Source: Methanobacteriota archaeon
Lineage (GTDB): Archaea > Thermoplasmatota > Thermoplasmata > RBG-16-68-12
Assembly: GCA_005878665.1 (NCBI GenBank)
Contig: VBLR01000170.1
Location: 1 to 6,747 of the forward strand
Direction: 5' to 3'
Length of the DNA: 6,747 nt
In this document: positions 5,784 through 6,747 of the stretch, one piece after another
How positions within the stretch are numbered: the first letter of the stretch is position 1
How the letters are laid out: the number at the start of each line of letters is the position of its first letter
Program-made: the position numbers and the translations under genes
Notes under the pieces: generated by a model
The model's database searches: none
Told to the model about the DNA's origin: nothing
What the model saw: only the letters and a program-made list of their open reading frames with translations

Positions 5784-6185
5784 TTGGCGGCGCGGCGGGG
5801 TCGTTCGCTCGTCGGGATGGCGGTCGTTGACCGCGACGGCGTGGAGGTCGGCTACGTCTCCGGGGAAGAGGCGAACGCCCTCGTCCTCGGGGAAGGCTCC
5901 GGGGGCCGCATGCGGCTCGGCCGACGGTTCGTGAGCGCGGTCGTCGACCGCGTCACCCTCCGCGGACCGGCGTCGGAGATTTTCGTCGGACTGAACGTCA
6001 TCGATTCGGACGGTGAGTTCGTCGGCATCGTCCGGGACACGAACGAAGCGGACGATGTGCTGGATTCGTTCATCGTGGAGGACGAGTCGGGAGAAATGGT
6101 CAACGTCCTCCTCGAGGACGTCCGGGCGATCGATGAGTGGGTCGAGCTCTCGGTGGCCGGCGACTCCCTCTACGAAAAAGGCTAG
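5784..6185 (+). CDS. Tandem PRC-barrel domain protein
   Basis: A 133-residue acidic soluble protein starting at TTG 5784. A GTG at 5775 would add three residues but lies within the Shine-Dalgarno. Two PRC-barrel-like halves are visible: residues ~8-62, opening with S-L-V-G-M-A-V-V-D-R-D-G-V-E-V-G-Y-V, and ~66-126, opening with I-F-V-G-L-N-V-I-D-S-D-G-E-F-V-G-I-V. Both carry the diagnostic hydrophobic-G-x2-V-x-D-x-D-G-x3-G-x-V pattern. PRC barrels are small beta domains found in the photosynthetic reaction centre H subunit, RimM and archaeal cell-division adaptors (CdpA, CdpB), where they mediate protein contacts. No membrane segment or catalytic motif is seen. It diverges from the giant gene across 215 bp and overlaps the stop of the convergent small membrane protein. 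The family is fairly sure and the role is not. Confidence 0.88.
   Translation: MAARRGRSLVGMAVVDRDGVEVGYVSGEEANALVLGEGSGGRMRLGRRFVSAVVDRVTLRGPASEIFVGLNVIDSDGEFVGIVRDTNEADDVLDSFIVEDESGEMVNVLLEDVRAIDEWVELSVAGDSLYEKG
6182..6185. other. Shared palindromic CTAG: stop codons of two convergent genes
   Basis: On the plus strand TAG at 6183-6185 ends the PRC-barrel gene. On the minus strand TAG, read from 6184 to 6182, ends the 52-residue membrane protein. The two genes therefore have no intergenic space, and their transcripts must overlap in antisense. Confidence 0.85.
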
Positions 6186-6340
6186 GCCTCGTCCTCGGAC
6201 GCCGGCGTCATCAGGATCCCGGTCCCGAGCCACACGAGGAGCCCGATCGTGACGAGGATCCCGCCGTAGCCTGTGACCAGGTTCACTGCGATCAGGGCCA
6301 CGGGCAGTAGTGTCCCGATTACGAATCCGAGGCGGACCAT
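6182..6340 (-). CDS. Small membrane protein with two predicted transmembrane helices (52 aa)
   Basis: ATG 6340-6338 opens a 52-residue frame ending in TAG. Residues ~4-22 (starting L-G-F-V-I-G-T-L-L-P) and ~27-44 (I-L-V-T-I-G-L-L-V-W-L-G) are two hydrophobic stretches. A short G-Y-G-G turn separates them, forming a helical hairpin. The tail is acidic (S-E-D-E-A). The start is supported by GAGG at 6352-6349 with 8-nt spacing. It is on the same strand as, and 71 bp downstream of, ribulose-phosphate 3-epimerase. I do not recognise the family. Hydrophobicity, a clean start site and the exactly abutting stop argue for a real gene; short length is the main doubt. Confidence 0.72.
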   Translation of the reverse strand: MVRLGFVIGTLLPVALIAVNLVTGYGGILVTIGLLVWLGTGILMTPASEDEA

Positions 6341-6365
6341 CGTAGGCGCCTCGATGCCCTCATGC

Positions 6366-6378
6366 TCCTAAAGGTTTG
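6366..6378 (-). promoter_or_regulatory. Weak TATA-like element upstream of the small membrane protein
   Basis: On the minus strand AAACCTTTAGG contains CTTTAGG, 5 of 7 matches to box A, centred about 31 bp before the ATG. That would give a nearly leaderless transcript. It is the only AT-rich stretch in the 71-bp gap after rpe, which otherwise holds the hairpin at 6385-6398. Co-transcription from rpe is equally possible. Confidence 0.25.
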
Positions 6379-6384
6379 TGAGCC

Positions 6385-6398
6385 CCGACTTGCGTCGG
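6385..6398 (-). repeat. Hairpin with GCAA tetraloop after ribulose-phosphate 3-epimerase
   Basis: On the minus strand CCGAC-GCAA-GTCGG is a perfect 5-bp stem closed by a GNRA-type tetraloop, 13 nt past the rpe stop. Only a short CCTTT follows some distance on, so a U-tract terminator is not supported. It may stabilise the rpe 3' end or mark a processing point. Confidence 0.45.
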
Positions 6399-6411
6399 CC
6401 CGAATCCTGTC

Positions 6412-6747
6412 CTAGACGCGCTTCGAACGGGCGCGCCCTTTCTCCGCCGCCTGCCGGATGGCCATCAGGTTCTCACGAATCCGGTCGGGGAAGATGCCGC
6501 TGCCCGATACGAGGATGTCCGCCCCGGCCTCTGCGGCGATTGCCGCCGTGTCGACTTTGATCCCGCCATCCACCTGAATTTCCGTCGCGAGACCTTCCTT
6601 GTCGACATACAGACGGGCCTCGCGGATTTTCGGCACGACATCCGCGCGAAATGCCTGCCCCGAGAATCCGGGGTGGACCGTCATGACGAGGAGCAAGTCG
6701 ACGTCACCCAGGAACGAACGCGCTTTTTCGAATGGCGTGGCGGGATT
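6412..6747 (-). CDS. rpe: Ribulose-phosphate 3-epimerase, C-terminal half (5' end outside window)
   Basis: The frame enters from the right edge with N-P-A-T-P and runs 111 residues to TAG 6414-6412. The family interconverts ribulose 5-phosphate and xylulose 5-phosphate in the pentose phosphate pathway, in the cytoplasm, as a metal-dependent TIM barrel. Visible signatures, numbered from the edge, are N-P-A-T-P (1-5), the loop M-T-V-H-P-G-F-S-G-Q (22-31), V-D-G-G-I (59-63) with Asp60 as the expected catalytic and metal-binding acid, and the phosphate-binding S-G-S-G-I-F (81-86). Bacterial enzymes usually have N-P-G-F-G-G-Q and A-G-S-A-I-F at these places, so this copy is slightly divergent but keeps the key residues. 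A TTG at 6696 is an internal codon, not a start. The C-terminus ends in a short basic tail. A related hexulose- or allulose-phosphate epimerase is the main alternative. Confidence 0.93.
   Translation of the reverse strand, partial: NPATPFEKARSFLGDVDLLLVMTVHPGFSGQAFRADVVPKIREARLYVDKEGLATEIQVDGGIKVDTAAIAAEAGADILVSGSGIFPDRIRENLMAIRQAAEKGRARSKRV

Noticed and set aside
5715..6233. A 172-codon minus-strand frame opposite the PRC-barrel gene
   Set aside because: It is the antisense shadow of the PRC-barrel frame. The plus strand has the Shine-Dalgarno and two recognisable PRC motifs.

Overview
The window looks archaeal, most likely a GC-rich member of the Thermoplasmatota (the phylum is an inference). 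It is roughly two-thirds G+C by eye. It carries a strong Shine-Dalgarno GGAGGTG, an archaeal box A-like TTTTATA in an AT-rich divergent promoter, a small PRC-barrel protein typical of Euryarchaeota, and a very long zinc-ribbon/helical-repeat protein of a kind I associate with Thermoplasmata genomes. No tRNA, rRNA, CRISPR array, insertion sequence or integration site was seen.

Layout. Positions 1-5568 (minus strand) are one uninterrupted reading frame of 1,856 codons. It starts at an ATG at 5568-5566 and is still open at the left edge. I translated every codon of it by hand and found no stop. The visible protein has, in order: an N-terminal zinc ribbon (Cys4, 7, 18, 21); about 19 tandem helical repeats of 62-66 residues (a few longer); an Ig-like beta domain; a longin/roadblock-like alpha/beta domain; four more helical repeats; and the beginning of a second Ig-like domain homologous to the first. 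Positions 5569-5783 are a divergent intergenic region. It holds a TATA element, three short inverted repeats, a GC-rich hairpin and a possible 14-codon micro-ORF. Positions 5784-6185 (plus) encode a tandem PRC-barrel protein. Its start is better placed at a TTG after GGAGGTG than at the GTG inside that Shine-Dalgarno. Positions 6182-6340 (minus) encode a 52-residue protein with two membrane helices, absent from long-ORF listings. It is convergent with the PRC gene, and both genes stop in the same palindromic CTAG. Positions 6412-6747 (minus) are the C-terminal 111 residues of ribulose-phosphate 3-epimerase, cut by the right edge.

How they fit together. rpe and the small membrane protein are on the same strand 71 bp apart and may be co-transcribed. 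The PRC-barrel gene and the giant gene diverge from a shared control region, so they may be co-regulated. PRC-barrel proteins in archaea include cell-division adaptors, and the giant protein has the build of a scaffold. A joint structural role is possible but only inferred from position.

The most interesting object is the giant scaffold-like protein: a solenoid-like repeat array combined with Ig-like and longin-like domains in one cytoplasmic-looking chain. The long plus-strand frame at 1300-4755 is only the antisense shadow of this gene.
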